Assembly (NCBI GenBank): GCA_964195515.1
Contig: CAXMQO010000061.1
Coordinates: 1 to 41,545 of the forward strand
DNA length: 41,545 nt
Origin: JAHEEL01 sp964195515
Lineage (GTDB): Bacteria; Actinomycetota; Acidimicrobiia; Spongiisociales; UBA5794
Direction of reading: 5' to 3'
A program made the translations under genes and the position numbers. Below are positions 1 to 7,135 of this stretch, in pieces. Below the pieces are notes generated by a model that was not told the DNA's origin, searched no databases, and saw nothing but the letters and a program-made list of their open reading frames with translations. Position 1 is the stretch's first letter, and each line of letters begins with the position of its first letter.

Positions 1-91
1 CGCCGGAATTTACGGCGATGACGATGACGATGACCACGGCAACGGCAGCAACAAGGATCCACGGAAGCCACTTCCGTAGGTTGTCGTTCAT
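1..91 (-). CDS. Partial small membrane-anchored protein (N-terminus only)
   Basis: The first 30 codons of a gene that runs off the left edge. The start is ATG at 91, with a GGAGG ribosome site 7 nt upstream. The peptide begins MNDNLRKWLPW and continues as an almost unbroken Val/Ile/Ala stretch (residues 12-27), so it is a single membrane span or an uncleaved signal anchor with a short cytoplasmic N-terminus. The family cannot be named from this fragment. It is transcribed divergently from hflX. Confidence 0.6.
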   Translation of the reverse strand, partial: MNDNLRKWLPWILVAAVAVVIVIVIAVNSG

Positions 92-211
92 TGTTTTGCC
101 TCCAGAATGAATCACCCTAGATAACCAGGAACCCCGAGCGAGTGCCGGGGTGGACAAGAAGATAGGCAGGAAACCCCATATTGTGCAAGGGAAAGGTCAG
201 ATACGACACAT

Positions 212-253
212 GAGATAGGAGATACGAGACGCCGGATGCCGGACGCGAGGAGT
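212..253. repeat. Degenerate 7-bp tandem array upstream of hflX
   Basis: Six consecutive 7-bp units: GAGATAG, GAGATAC, GAGACGC, CGGATGC, CGGACGC and GAGGAGT. It lies in the divergent region between the partial gene at the left edge and hflX. It has the same 7-bp period as the arrays near 16.3, 18.0, 19.0, 24.2, 32.9 and 41.5 kb. The remainder of 92-325 holds only a weak hairpin at 131-151 (CCCCG/CGGGG) and the hflX promoter. Confidence 0.6.
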
Positions 254-313
254 GTCCGCCGGCGACCGATCCTCGCAAGCAGACAACCGGCGCCCGAGGT
301 TCCACGAGTCCGG

Positions 314-325
314 CATAATCCCCTC
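314..325 (+). promoter_or_regulatory. -10 element of hflX (leaderless type)
   Basis: CATAAT at 314-319 lies 6 nt before the ATG at 326, with no Shine-Dalgarno sequence between them. This spacing recurs at many starts in the window and supports transcription beginning at or near the start codon. Confidence 0.55.
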
Positions 326-1642
326 ATGACCGATCATTCTGAATCCCATGTCGGACGCAGTGGACGTCGCCTCACCGCGTCGGTCACCGACCTCGACGTC
401 GTTCGCCAGCGGGCCCTGCTCATTGGGTTGGTACGCGACGGTGGCGGAGTTGCAGAAGGAGACCGGAGCCTCGGCGAACTCGAACTGCTCACCGACACGG
501 CGGGCTCGGACCCGGTTGAAGCAGTACTCGTCCGACGCGGTCGACCGGATCCAGCAACGTTCATCGGGAAAGGCAAGCTCTCCGAACTAGTCGCAGAGTC
601 GCACATGCTCGATATCGACGTGGTCGTATTCGACAACGAACTCTCGCCGGCTCAACAGCGCAATCTCCAGCAGGCGTTCGAGTGCGACGTCGTCGACCGG
701 GTCGCTCTGATCCTCGACATCTTCGCTCAGCACGCTCACACCCACGAGGGTCGTCTCCAGGTGGAACTCGCCCAGCACCGCTACCGCCTTCCCCGTCTCC
801 GCGGCAAGGGGGTAGAGCTCTCCCGGCTCGGCGCCGGGATCGGGACTCGGGGCCCCGGAGAGACCAAGCTCGAGACCGACCGACGTCGGATCCTTGACCG
901 GATCTCCAAGATCGAGCGGGAACTGAAGGAAGCGAGCCGGTCGCGAGATACGAGGGCGAAGTCTCGGAAACGCTCAGGCCTCCCCATGGCCGCCATCGTG
1001 GGTTACACGAACGCCGGGAAGTCGACGCTCTTCAACCGCCTTACCGATGCACACGTCCTCGTCGAAGACCGTCTCTTCGCGACGCTCGGATCCACGGTTC
1101 GCAGGCTCGACCTACCCGATGGGCACCGCGCCCTGATGTCGGACACGGTCGGCTTCGTCCGGAGACTCCCACATGAACTCGTCGAAGCTTTCCGCTCAAC
1201 ACTCGACGAAGCCGCCGAGGCGGATCTGCTCGTTCACGTTGTTGATGCCGCCGATCCCGATCCGGACGGACAGATCGCAGCCGTTCGCGATGTACTCAAC
1301 GAGATCGGGGCAGCAGAGATCCCGGAGATCCTCGTTTTCAACAAGATCGACGTGACAGAGCCGGCCGTCGTTCAGAGACTCCTCACCGTCTACGAGGGGT
1401 CCGTCGCGGTATCTGCACTGACCGGTAAGCACACCGACGGCGTCACCGCAGCGATCGTCGACAGCCTCGAAGCCGTCACCACCACGGTGGATCTCCTGAT
1501 CCCGTACGATCGTGGGGACCTCGTCGCGACGCTGCACAATGTCGGTGAAGTCCTCAACGAGCAACATGCCGAAGCGGGAACCGAGATCACGGTGCGCCTC
1601 CCCGGCCCAACGGCAGAGAGATTCGCCGACTTCAATCGGTAG
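326..1642 (+). CDS. hflX: GTPase HflX
   Basis: Ribosome-associated GTPase of the Obg/HflX class (438 residues), which splits stalled 70S or 100S ribosomes in characterised homologues. The N-terminal HflX domain includes DPATFIGKGK and the Gly-rich turn GAGIGTRGPGE. A coiled linker follows. The G domain has G1 GYTNAGKS near residue 225, G3 DTVGF near 272 and G4 NKID near 338. I chose ATG 326 over an in-frame ATG at 236 because CATAAT sits 6 nt upstream and the preceding 30 codons resemble no HflX N-terminus and include a 7-bp repeat. It ends in TAG and converges on phoH2. Confidence 0.95.
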   Translation: MTDHSESHVGRSGRRLTASVTDLDVVRQRALLIGLVRDGGGVAEGDRSLGELELLTDTAGSDPVEAVLVRRGRPDPATFIGKGKLSELVAESHMLDIDVVVFDNELSPAQQRNLQQAFECDVVDRVALILDIFAQHAHTHEGRLQVELAQHRYRLPRLRGKGVELSRLGAGIGTRGPGETKLETDRRRILDRISKIERELKEASRSRDTRAKSRKRSGLPMAAIVGYTNAGKSTLFNRLTDAHVLVEDRLFATLGSTVRRLDLPDGHRALMSDTVGFVRRLPHELVEAFRSTLDEAAEADLLVHVVDAADPDPDGQIAAVRDVLNEIGAAEIPEILVFNKIDVTEPAVVQRLLTVYEGSVAVSALTGKHTDGVTAAIVDSLEAVTTTVDLLIPYDRGDLVATLHNVGEVLNEQHAEAGTEITVRLPGPTAERFADFNR

Positions 1643-1647
1643 CAACG

Positions 1648-1668
1648 GGGGACCGCCTACTTGTCCCC
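1648..1668. terminator. Hairpin between convergent hflX and phoH2
   Basis: GGGGAC (1648-1653) pairs with GTCCCC (1663-1668) around a 9-nt loop, directly after the hflX stop and before the phoH2 stop. It is short and lacks a U tract, so its role as a bidirectional terminator is inferred from position. Confidence 0.4.
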
Positions 1669-1683
1669 TATCCCTGTTTGCTG

Positions 1684-1707
1684 TCGTCTACATTTGCCGT
1701 CGTCTAC
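1684..1707 (-). repeat. Octamer array at the phoH2 stop
   Basis: In phoH2 sense the unit GTAGACGA occurs twice, at 1707-1700 and 1691-1684, exactly 16 bp (two octamers) apart. The first copy contains the phoH2 TAG stop (1706-1704). It belongs to the GTAGNNNN stop-codon arrays described at 4.1, 10.3, 27.7, 33.0 and 36.9 kb. Confidence 0.6.
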
Positions 1708-3014
1708 AAGATCTTCGCTGCGTACTCGGCCAGGGGGCTTCGCACCGTTCGATCCAGCGTGACGTGACCGAACAACGGGTTCCCTTTGAACTTCTCGATC
1801 ATGGCGGCCAACCCGCCGAACGGTGACACGTACGGATTGTCGACCTGGGTCAGATCGCCGCAGAACACGACTTTGGAATCGGCTCCCATCCGGGTCAGGA
1901 TCACCTTGAGCGTCGGGAGTTCGAGATTCTGCGCCTCATCGACGATCACGAGTTCACCGGTGATCGATCGGCCACGGAGGTAGGTCACGGCGGCCATCTC
2001 GAGAACGTCATGGTCGAAGAGCTCTTCAACCGTGTCGCGAACCGAGCCTTCCGACCGCCCGAAGAGGGCATACAGGTTGTCGTACACGGCAGCCATCCAC
2101 GGCTCGAGCTTCTCGCCGAGATCGCCGGGGAGATATCCGACCTCCTGCCGTCCCACCGCCACGAGCGGCCGGTACACAGAGACCCTCCGGTAACGACCAA
2201 GTTCGAGCACTTGCTCGAGTGCCGCGGCGAGAGCAAGGAACGTCTTCCCCGTTCCTGCCATGCCCATCACCGAAACAGCCGCGACATCCGGGTCCATCAG
2301 GAGATCAAGGGCGAACGCCTGGCGCATGTTCTTCGACTCGATCCCGAACGCGCACCGAGTGCCGGGGACCCGCGTGATCACCGTTCGCGCACCGTCATCA
2401 ACGACCCGCCCGAGACCGGACTGAGATCCGGGCCCGTGAAGGACGACGAATTGATTGACGACAAGATCTGAACTCTCGACGACGACCTTCCCGCTGCCGA
2501 AGAGTTCGTCGACGGTGTCGCCTGCAACGTCGATCTCCGCGACGCCGCTGTACGACTCATCGACTTGCACCGTGTCATCTCGGTAGTCCTCGACCGGGAC
2601 ACCGAGCTGGGCTCCCTTGATGCGGAGCGCCGCGTCCTTCGTGACAAGCACGGCGGGCACTCCGCCGTCGACAAGATTGAGGCATGTTGCGAGGATGCGG
2701 TGATCCGCAGTGGATGGGTCGAGGATGTCGGGGAGGCGGTCCGACGTGATCCCGTTCAGTTCGATCCTGAGTGACCCTCCGCCCGGGAGATCAGTTGGCG
2801 CTGCCAGTCCGCCGGACTCAGATGCGCCGAGGCTCTCCAGCAGCCGGATCGCCGACCGTGCATTCGCCCCCACCTCGTCCATTCGCGACTTCTGCCGGTC
2901 GAGTTCCTCGACGACAACGAGCGGAAGCACTACGTGGTGTTCGTCGAATCGGAGCGGAGCGTGGGGGTCGGCTAGGAGGACGCAGGTATCGAGGACGTAG
3001 TTGGTGGACGTCAA
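1704..3014 (-). CDS. phoH2: PIN domain-PhoH family ATPase (PhoH2)
   Basis: A 436-residue fusion of an N-terminal PIN-type RNase domain (YVLDTCVLLADP at residues 6-17, with acidic residues typical of metal-dependent PIN nucleases) and a C-terminal PhoH P-loop ATPase. The Walker A motif GMAGTGKT is near residue 250, and the Walker B-like motif VIVDEAQNLE follows. Characterised mycobacterial PhoH2 has RNA unwinding and cleavage activity. The start is TTG at 3014. No ATG or GTG precedes the conserved PIN N-terminus, and a GAGG-like sequence lies just upstream. It is divergent from gpsA. No antitoxin-like ORF is visible beside it. Confidence 0.9.
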   Translation of the reverse strand: MTSTNYVLDTCVLLADPHAPLRFDEHHVVLPLVVVEELDRQKSRMDEVGANARSAIRLLESLGASESGGLAAPTDLPGGGSLRIELNGITSDRLPDILDPSTADHRILATCLNLVDGGVPAVLVTKDAALRIKGAQLGVPVEDYRDDTVQVDESYSGVAEIDVAGDTVDELFGSGKVVVESSDLVVNQFVVLHGPGSQSGLGRVVDDGARTVITRVPGTRCAFGIESKNMRQAFALDLLMDPDVAAVSVMGMAGTGKTFLALAAALEQVLELGRYRRVSVYRPLVAVGRQEVGYLPGDLGEKLEPWMAAVYDNLYALFGRSEGSVRDTVEELFDHDVLEMAAVTYLRGRSITGELVIVDEAQNLELPTLKVILTRMGADSKVVFCGDLTQVDNPYVSPFGGLAAMIEKFKGNPLFGHVTLDRTVRSPLAEYAAKIL

Positions 3015-3137
3015 AGGGCCTCGCTCTCGCGGCGTATGTGTTCCATGAAGCGTCGCCGAGCGATCCCAGGATCACAAGGACCCGCCGGAATGGTCCGACC
3101 GGATGTCGTAGCCTGAGGCCGAACGAGAGGAGAGCAC

Positions 3138-4127
3138 ATGAAGGTCGCCGTCGTCGGAGCGGGCTCGTGGGGAACAACGGTCGCCTCGATGTTGGCTCCA
3201 AGAACCGACACCGTTCTTTGGGCGCGTCGACCCGAGTTGGTCGAGCAGATCAACGAGGGCGCAAACCCCGACTATCTCGCCGGCTTCGCGCTCCCGAGCG
3301 CACTAGCGGCAACGACCGATATCGAAACCGCGATCGCCGGTGCCGATGCGATCGTCATGAGCGTCCCGTCACATGGGTTCCGTTCCGTACTCGAACAAGC
3401 CTCCGAGACCATCGCCTCGGAGACACCGATCCTCTCGCTCTCGAAAGGGATCGAGGAGTCATCGCTGATGCGCATGACCGAGGTCATCTCCGACGTGCTT
3501 CGTAACCACAACCATTCGCGCATCGGCGTCCTCACGGGACCCAACCTCGCCCGCGAGATCATGTCCGGTCAGCCGGCGGCCACGGTCATCGCCATGAAGG
3601 ATCACCGCACGGCGGTTGACCTCCAGGCCGTGTTCATGGGTCCTCTGTTCCGCGTCTACACGAACCCCGACGTGGTCGGTGCAGAGAGTGCGGGAGCGCT
3701 CAAGAACGTCATGGCAATCGCTGCAGGAATGGCGGAAGGTCTTGGCTTCGGACTCAACACCGTCTCGATGCTGATGACACGCGCTCTCGTCGAGATGTCG
3801 AGACTCGGCGTCGCGATGGGAGGACGTCCTTCCACGTTCGCCGGCCTCGCGGGTATGGGCGACCTCATCGCCACGTGTATGTCGAGCGAGAGCCGAAATC
3901 ACCGAGTCGGCCTCGGCCTCGGACAAGGCAAGACGATCAACGAGATCGTCTCGGAGATGAGTATGGTGGCCGAAGGGGTCAAGTCAACGAAGGGAATCCT
4001 CGCCCTGGCCGACCGGTACGCCATCGAGATGCCGATCGCGGAGCAGGTCGGCCGCGTCCTCTACGAAGACGCCTCGGTCCCGGAAGCGATCGCAACGCTC
4101 ATGGGAAGATCAGCGAAGCCTGAATAG
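3138..4127 (+). CDS. gpsA: Glycerol-3-phosphate dehydrogenase [NAD(P)+]
   Basis: Reduces dihydroxyacetone phosphate to sn-glycerol-3-phosphate for phospholipid synthesis (cytosolic, 329 residues, family length). The Rossmann motif GAGSWGTTVA is at residues 7-16. The substrate-domain signature GPNLAREI and the catalytic-lysine region SAGALKNVMAIAAGM are present, as is the C-terminal GLAGMGDLIATC. ATG 3138 is preceded by a GGAG ribosome site and, further upstream, TAGCCT as a possible -10, so this gene has a short leader. It ends in TAG, followed at once by a GTAGNNNN array. Confidence 0.96.
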   Translation: MKVAVVGAGSWGTTVASMLAPRTDTVLWARRPELVEQINEGANPDYLAGFALPSALAATTDIETAIAGADAIVMSVPSHGFRSVLEQASETIASETPILSLSKGIEESSLMRMTEVISDVLRNHNHSRIGVLTGPNLAREIMSGQPAATVIAMKDHRTAVDLQAVFMGPLFRVYTNPDVVGAESAGALKNVMAIAAGMAEGLGFGLNTVSMLMTRALVEMSRLGVAMGGRPSTFAGLAGMGDLIATCMSSESRNHRVGLGLGQGKTINEIVSEMSMVAEGVKSTKGILALADRYAIEMPIAEQVGRVLYEDASVPEAIATLMGRSAKPE

Positions 4128-4183
4128 GTAGCCGGGTAGCCGCGTAGACCGGTACTGATCTACTGATCTACTGGTCTACTCCC
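4128..4183. repeat. Two opposed GTAGNNNN octamer arrays between gpsA and tag
   Basis: Seven 8-bp units. On the gpsA side, in + sense: GTAGCCGG (4128), GTAGCCGC (4136), GTAGACCG (4144). On the tag side, in - sense: GTAG-containing octamers read from about 4180 down to 4156, with ACCA and ATCA as the variable halves. The two sets meet at GTACTGAT (4152). Each array therefore follows the transcription direction of its own gene. The tag stop codon (4162-4160) and its last residues lie inside the array. Confidence 0.85.
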
Positions 4184-4780
4184 AACTGGACGATTGAACA
4201 CCGCTCTCTCCGCCTCCACGGCATCGCGACACACACATCCTTCCCAGTGGTCGTTCACCAAACCCATTGCCTGCATCAACGCGTAGGCAGTCGTCGGTCC
4301 AACGAACGAAAACCCGCGTCTCTTCAGGTCCTTCGCAAGGGCTACCGACTCAGGAGTTGTTGCGTCCCAGGTCGGCGGTCGGGGCTCTGGCTCGAACGAC
4401 CAAATGAGGGCACCGAGCGACCCGAACTCATCGACGACCTCGAGGGAGCGCTGGGCGTTGTTGATCGTCGATCGGATCTTCCCCTGGTGTCGCACGATGC
4501 CGGCGTCGCCAAGCATCCTGGTGACATCGACTTCGCCGTATCGGGCGACCTTCATGATGTCGAACTGCTCAAAGGCGTCGCGAAATGCCGGTCGTTTGCG
4601 GAGAATCGTGATCCACGAGAGCCCCGACTGGAACCCCTCGAGGCTCAGCTTCTCGAACAGCCGATTGTCGTCATCGACGGGCCGACCCCACTCGTCGTCG
4701 TGATACGAAAAGTAGCCGGAGGTCCCGTTGCCCCAACTACAGCGAGTTACCCCATCGACACCGACGTTGATGTTGTCCAT
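4160..4780 (-). CDS. tag: DNA-3-methyladenine glycosylase I
   Basis: Base-excision repair enzyme that removes 3-methyladenine (206 residues). Family signatures are visible: RCSWGNG near residue 13, YHDDEWGRP near 26, then the FQSGLSWITIL segment, and C-terminal NDHWEGCVCR. The Cys/His pairs at both ends match the zinc-binding snap of E. coli TAG. It lies 11 nt downstream of the DAHPS-like/CM gene and is probably cotranscribed with it. The C-terminal residues RPVDQ are encoded by the octamer array: two array TAGs are passed out of frame and the third is the stop. Confidence 0.92.
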   Translation of the reverse strand: MDNINVGVDGVTRCSWGNGTSGYFSYHDDEWGRPVDDDNRLFEKLSLEGFQSGLSWITILRKRPAFRDAFEQFDIMKVARYGEVDVTRMLGDAGIVRHQGKIRSTINNAQRSLEVVDEFGSLGALIWSFEPEPRPPTWDATTPESVALAKDLKRRGFSFVGPTTAYALMQAMGLVNDHWEGCVCRDAVEAERAVFNRPVGSRPVDQ

Positions 4781-4791
4781 GGAGGCCGACG

Positions 4792-5871
4792 CTACTCGAC
4801 GCCGGACTCCTCATCCTTCCCAACGGCCCTGCGCTGGGCGGCGCGGCTATGGCGAAGCACGACCTCGATGAGTTCCTGGGCATAGTCCGGATCCATACCG
4901 TTGGCCGCGCCGTCATCGCGCACTTCGGCGATCAGCTCCGCTTCGCGGTCCGGGGAACGCATGGACAGATCACGCTGGGCCTTGATCCGAGCGATGTCGA
5001 CCGAACTCCTCAACCGCCTGCCGAGGAGACGAATCACCTGACGGTCGATGCGGTCGATCTCGTCGCGCAGCGACGGGATCCCGAGCGCATCCATGAGTGT
5101 CGCGAAACCATCGGGATCGAGGTGGGAGCCATTGCCGGCCAGTGCGTTGGTCGGATCGGGATGGAACGGGACCATCAGTCCGTCAGCCCCCGCGCTGCGT
5201 GCCGCGAGTGCCAACGGCCGGATGAGCTCTGGGTGACCGACGACCGGCGACGGATCGACGATCACGGGGAGGTGGGACATACGCTGAACGGTCGGAATGG
5301 CGGTGATGTCGAGTGTCTCAGAGGTGCGGGGGTCGAAGCCCCTGCTCCCCCGCTCACAGAGGATCACAGCGTCATTGCCGGCGTCGAGCACGTACTCGGC
5401 GGCAAGGAGCCATTCGTCGATGGTCGCCGCTGACGCCCGGTGGATGATGACCGGCCGGCCGGCATCCCCGGCGGCTCGAAGGAGCACGAAGTTCTGCATG
5501 TTGTCCGGACCGACCTCGATCACGTCGACGTGGGCAGCGGCAAGTGCGACGTGATCCGGTTCGAGCACCTCGGTGCTTACCGGGAGTCTGGTCTCGCTGC
5601 CCGCGTGCTCGAGCATCCAGAGTGAATCGGGACCGAGGCCGCGGTACGCATAGGGAGACGAACCGGCGAGGAAGGTTCCCGCGCGAAGGATCGAGCCGCC
5701 GCGGTCCGCGACGATCCTCGCGGCAGCGAGGATCTGCTCTTCACTCTCGACCGCGAGAGGACCCGCTATCACCGGGTAGGAGCCGTCTCCGAACTTGACG
5801 GCCCGGATCGAGACGATCGTCGTCTCGATCCCCGGTCGCCGATGGCTTTTGAGGATGGGTTGTTCTGACAT
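4792..5871 (-). CDS. Degenerate DAHP synthase-like domain fused to chorismate mutase
   Basis: A 359-residue protein. Residues about 30-262 follow the type I DAHP synthase barrel, closely parallel to the intact AroF at 23.1-24.2 kb. Residues about 268-348 form an AroQ-class chorismate mutase. Aligned to AroF and the T. maritima enzyme, all four metal ligands are replaced: Cys by Leu39, His by Pro209, the acidic residue by Pro235 and Asp by Gly246. KPRT of the substrate loop reads LAGS (68-71), and the Lys of MLKRG is His144. In contrast, the mutase keeps Arg269, Arg286, Lys297, Arg309, Glu310 and Gln346 (E. coli Arg11, Arg28, Lys39, Arg51, Glu52, Gln88). Only the Asp48 position differs (Ser306). 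I infer a working mutase with a catalytically dead DAHPS domain, perhaps regulatory. Start ATG 5871. Confidence 0.85.
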   Translation of the reverse strand: MSEQPILKSHRRPGIETTIVSIRAVKFGDGSYPVIAGPLAVESEEQILAAARIVADRGGSILRAGTFLAGSSPYAYRGLGPDSLWMLEHAGSETRLPVSTEVLEPDHVALAAAHVDVIEVGPDNMQNFVLLRAAGDAGRPVIIHRASAATIDEWLLAAEYVLDAGNDAVILCERGSRGFDPRTSETLDITAIPTVQRMSHLPVIVDPSPVVGHPELIRPLALAARSAGADGLMVPFHPDPTNALAGNGSHLDPDGFATLMDALGIPSLRDEIDRIDRQVIRLLGRRLRSSVDIARIKAQRDLSMRSPDREAELIAEVRDDGAANGMDPDYAQELIEVVLRHSRAAQRRAVGKDEESGVE

Positions 5872-5905
5872 TGTTCTTCCGATCGGAGGACTCCGGGAAC
5901 CACAA

Positions 5906-5929
5906 GACCCGGAGCCGTGGCTCCGGGTC
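5906..5929 (-). terminator. Attenuator terminator hairpin (strands 3:4)
   Basis: In - sense, GACCCGGAGCC (5929-5919) and GGCTCCGGGTC (5916-5906) form a perfect 11-bp stem with a 2-nt apex, extended to 12 bp by flanking A-T. It is followed by the U-leaning TTGTGGTT. It lies 34 nt before the DAHPS-like/CM start and after a Tyr/Phe-rich leader ORF. It could instead simply end the upstream ctaA-ctaB-kinase operon, but strand 3 is also complementary to strand 2 (see the hairpin at 5978-5997). Confidence 0.8.
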
Positions 5930-5977
5930 TCAGTGGGGGTGTGTTGGTGTGTGGTGCCGCTACCGCCGTATCACGTC

Positions 5978-5997
5978 GACCCGGGCCTATGGCCCGG
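5978..5997 (-). promoter_or_regulatory. Attenuator pause hairpin (1:2) and antiterminator strand 2
   Basis: In - sense, CCGGGCC (5997-5991), loop ATA and GGCCCGG (5987-5981) form a 7-bp hairpin overlapping the last codons and the stop of the leader peptide. The longer strand GGCCCGGGTC (5987-5978) can alternatively pair with strand 3 (5929-5919) over 10 bp with one bulged A. That pairing would prevent the terminator from forming. This is the classical arrangement of mutually exclusive 1:2, 2:3 and 3:4 pairings. Confidence 0.75.
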
Positions 5998-6031
5998 CGA
6001 ACTGATACGTAAATCGATAGCGTGCGGTCAC
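5987..6031 (-). CDS. Tyr/Phe-rich leader peptide of the chorismate mutase fusion gene
   Basis: A 14-codon ORF starting at GTG 6031 and ending at TAG 5987, encoding MTARYRFTYQFAGP. Two Tyr codons (TAT, TAT) and two Phe codons (TTT, TTC) fall among residues 5-11. TACGAT lies 7 nt before the GTG, the same leaderless spacing as other starts here. The final codons overlap attenuator strand 1. A ribosome slowed at Tyr or Phe codons would mask strand 1 and favour antitermination, which would couple gene expression to charged tRNA-Tyr and tRNA-Phe. The function is inferred from architecture. Confidence 0.75.
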   Translation of the reverse strand: MTARYRFTYQFAGP

Positions 6032-6038
6032 GAACGGA

Positions 6039-6067
6039 ATCGTAACGGCTCATCGTCCGTCCGTAAA
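6039..6067 (-). promoter_or_regulatory. Promoter of the aromatic leader
   Basis: On the - strand, TTTACG (6067-6062), a 17-bp spacer and TACGAT (6044-6039), 7 nt before the leader GTG. Its position inside the tail of the previous transcription unit, just after the kinase stop at 6092, fits a separate promoter for the DAHPS-like/CM unit. Confidence 0.6.
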
Positions 6068-6091
6068 GCGCATCAACCGCTCGATCGGTTC

Positions 6092-7135
6092 CTACGAGTC
6101 GAGAGCAACGACCGCGGCACGAGCCAGGATCGGTGCTGCCGGCTCGAATCGAGCGAACCGATCATCCGACGTCTGACCGGCCGCGTACCGCGCGTAGATC
6201 TGCTCGATGATCACGGCGACGCGAAAGAGAGCGAGGCCCTCGTAGAACGGGAGGCGTTCAACGTCGAACCCGGTTGATACTGCGTACCGGTGGGCCACCT
6301 CCCGTTTGCTCATCACCGGCGCGAGCGGAACGCTGTGGCCCGCTAGCACTGCGTACGCCGGTTCGGCGGGATCAGCCCAGTACGCCACAAGTGTTCCAAG
6401 ATCGACGAGAGGATCGCCCCGGGTCGCCATGTCCCAGTCGAAGACTGCCACGAGGGACCCCCGAGCATCGACCATCGTGTTGTCGAGTTTGTAGTCATTG
6501 TGGAGCAGGACCGTGCCCTGCGGACTCGGGATCGTCGACGCGAGAAGATCCGCTGCGCGATCCATGTCGCCTACCTCACGCGTCCTGGCGGCTTCCCACC
6601 GACGCAGCCAACCGTCGACCTGTCTTGCGACGAAGCCCCCGGGTCTCCCGAGATCAGCGAGGCCGACGGCGTCCGGCTCGACCCGATGGAGAGCAGCAAG
6701 ACCGTCGACGACGTTCTCCGTGACCGATCGCTGCACCTCCTTGTCACCGCCGATCTCCGCGGGCCACTCGGATCGGACGACGAGACCATCCCGGCGCTCC
6801 ATCACGAAGAACGGCTTCCCCATCACCTCTGGATCGTCGCAGTAGTGGTACGCCCGGGGTGCCGGCGAATACTCCTTCCAGAGCCGCGAGAGGACCTGGT
6901 ACTCGCGCTCCATGTCGTGACTGCCCGCCGCCACCGGACCGAGCGGGGCACGCCGCAACACGAGCTCGGTGCGGTCGATACGGGCGAGGTACGTGAGGTT
7001 GGCAGCACCGCCAGGGAACTGAAGAAATTCGATGGGACCGGTGCCGATCAGATCACCAAGGTGTATTCGCAGAAACGCGGCGACGGCTTCTTCATCGAAT
7101 CGCTCGTCGGGGCGAATCGGGCCGGCGTCGTTCAC
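6092..7135 (-). CDS. APH/choline-kinase-fold phosphotransferase
   Basis: A 347-residue protein of the aminoglycoside phosphotransferase superfamily, closest in style to the kinase domain attached to ACAD10/ACAD11-type acyl-CoA dehydrogenases. Visible motifs are the N-lobe GGAANLTYLAR and LVLRRAP, catalytic loop LLHNDYKLDN (Brenner-type H-x-D), and DFG-equivalent VFDWDMATRGDP. Such proteins usually phosphorylate a hydroxyl on a small molecule, and the substrate is unknown. It starts at GTG 7135, overlapping the ctaB stop by 4 bases (GTGA), so it is translationally coupled to heme A genes. No acyl-CoA dehydrogenase domain is present. Confidence 0.85.
   Translation of the reverse strand: MNDAGPIRPDERFDEEAVAAFLRIHLGDLIGTGPIEFLQFPGGAANLTYLARIDRTELVLRRAPLGPVAAGSHDMEREYQVLSRLWKEYSPAPRAYHYCDDPEVMGKPFFVMERRDGLVVRSEWPAEIGGDKEVQRSVTENVVDGLAALHRVEPDAVGLADLGRPGGFVARQVDGWLRRWEAARTREVGDMDRAADLLASTIPSPQGTVLLHNDYKLDNTMVDARGSLVAVFDWDMATRGDPLVDLGTLVAYWADPAEPAYAVLAGHSVPLAPVMSKREVAHRYAVSTGFDVERLPFYEGLALFRVAVIIEQIYARYAAGQTSDDRFARFEPAAPILARAAVVALDS

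Noticed and set aside
2771..3505. Open frame antisense to phoH2 and running into gpsA
   Set aside because: Overlaps two well-recognised genes and shows no motif.
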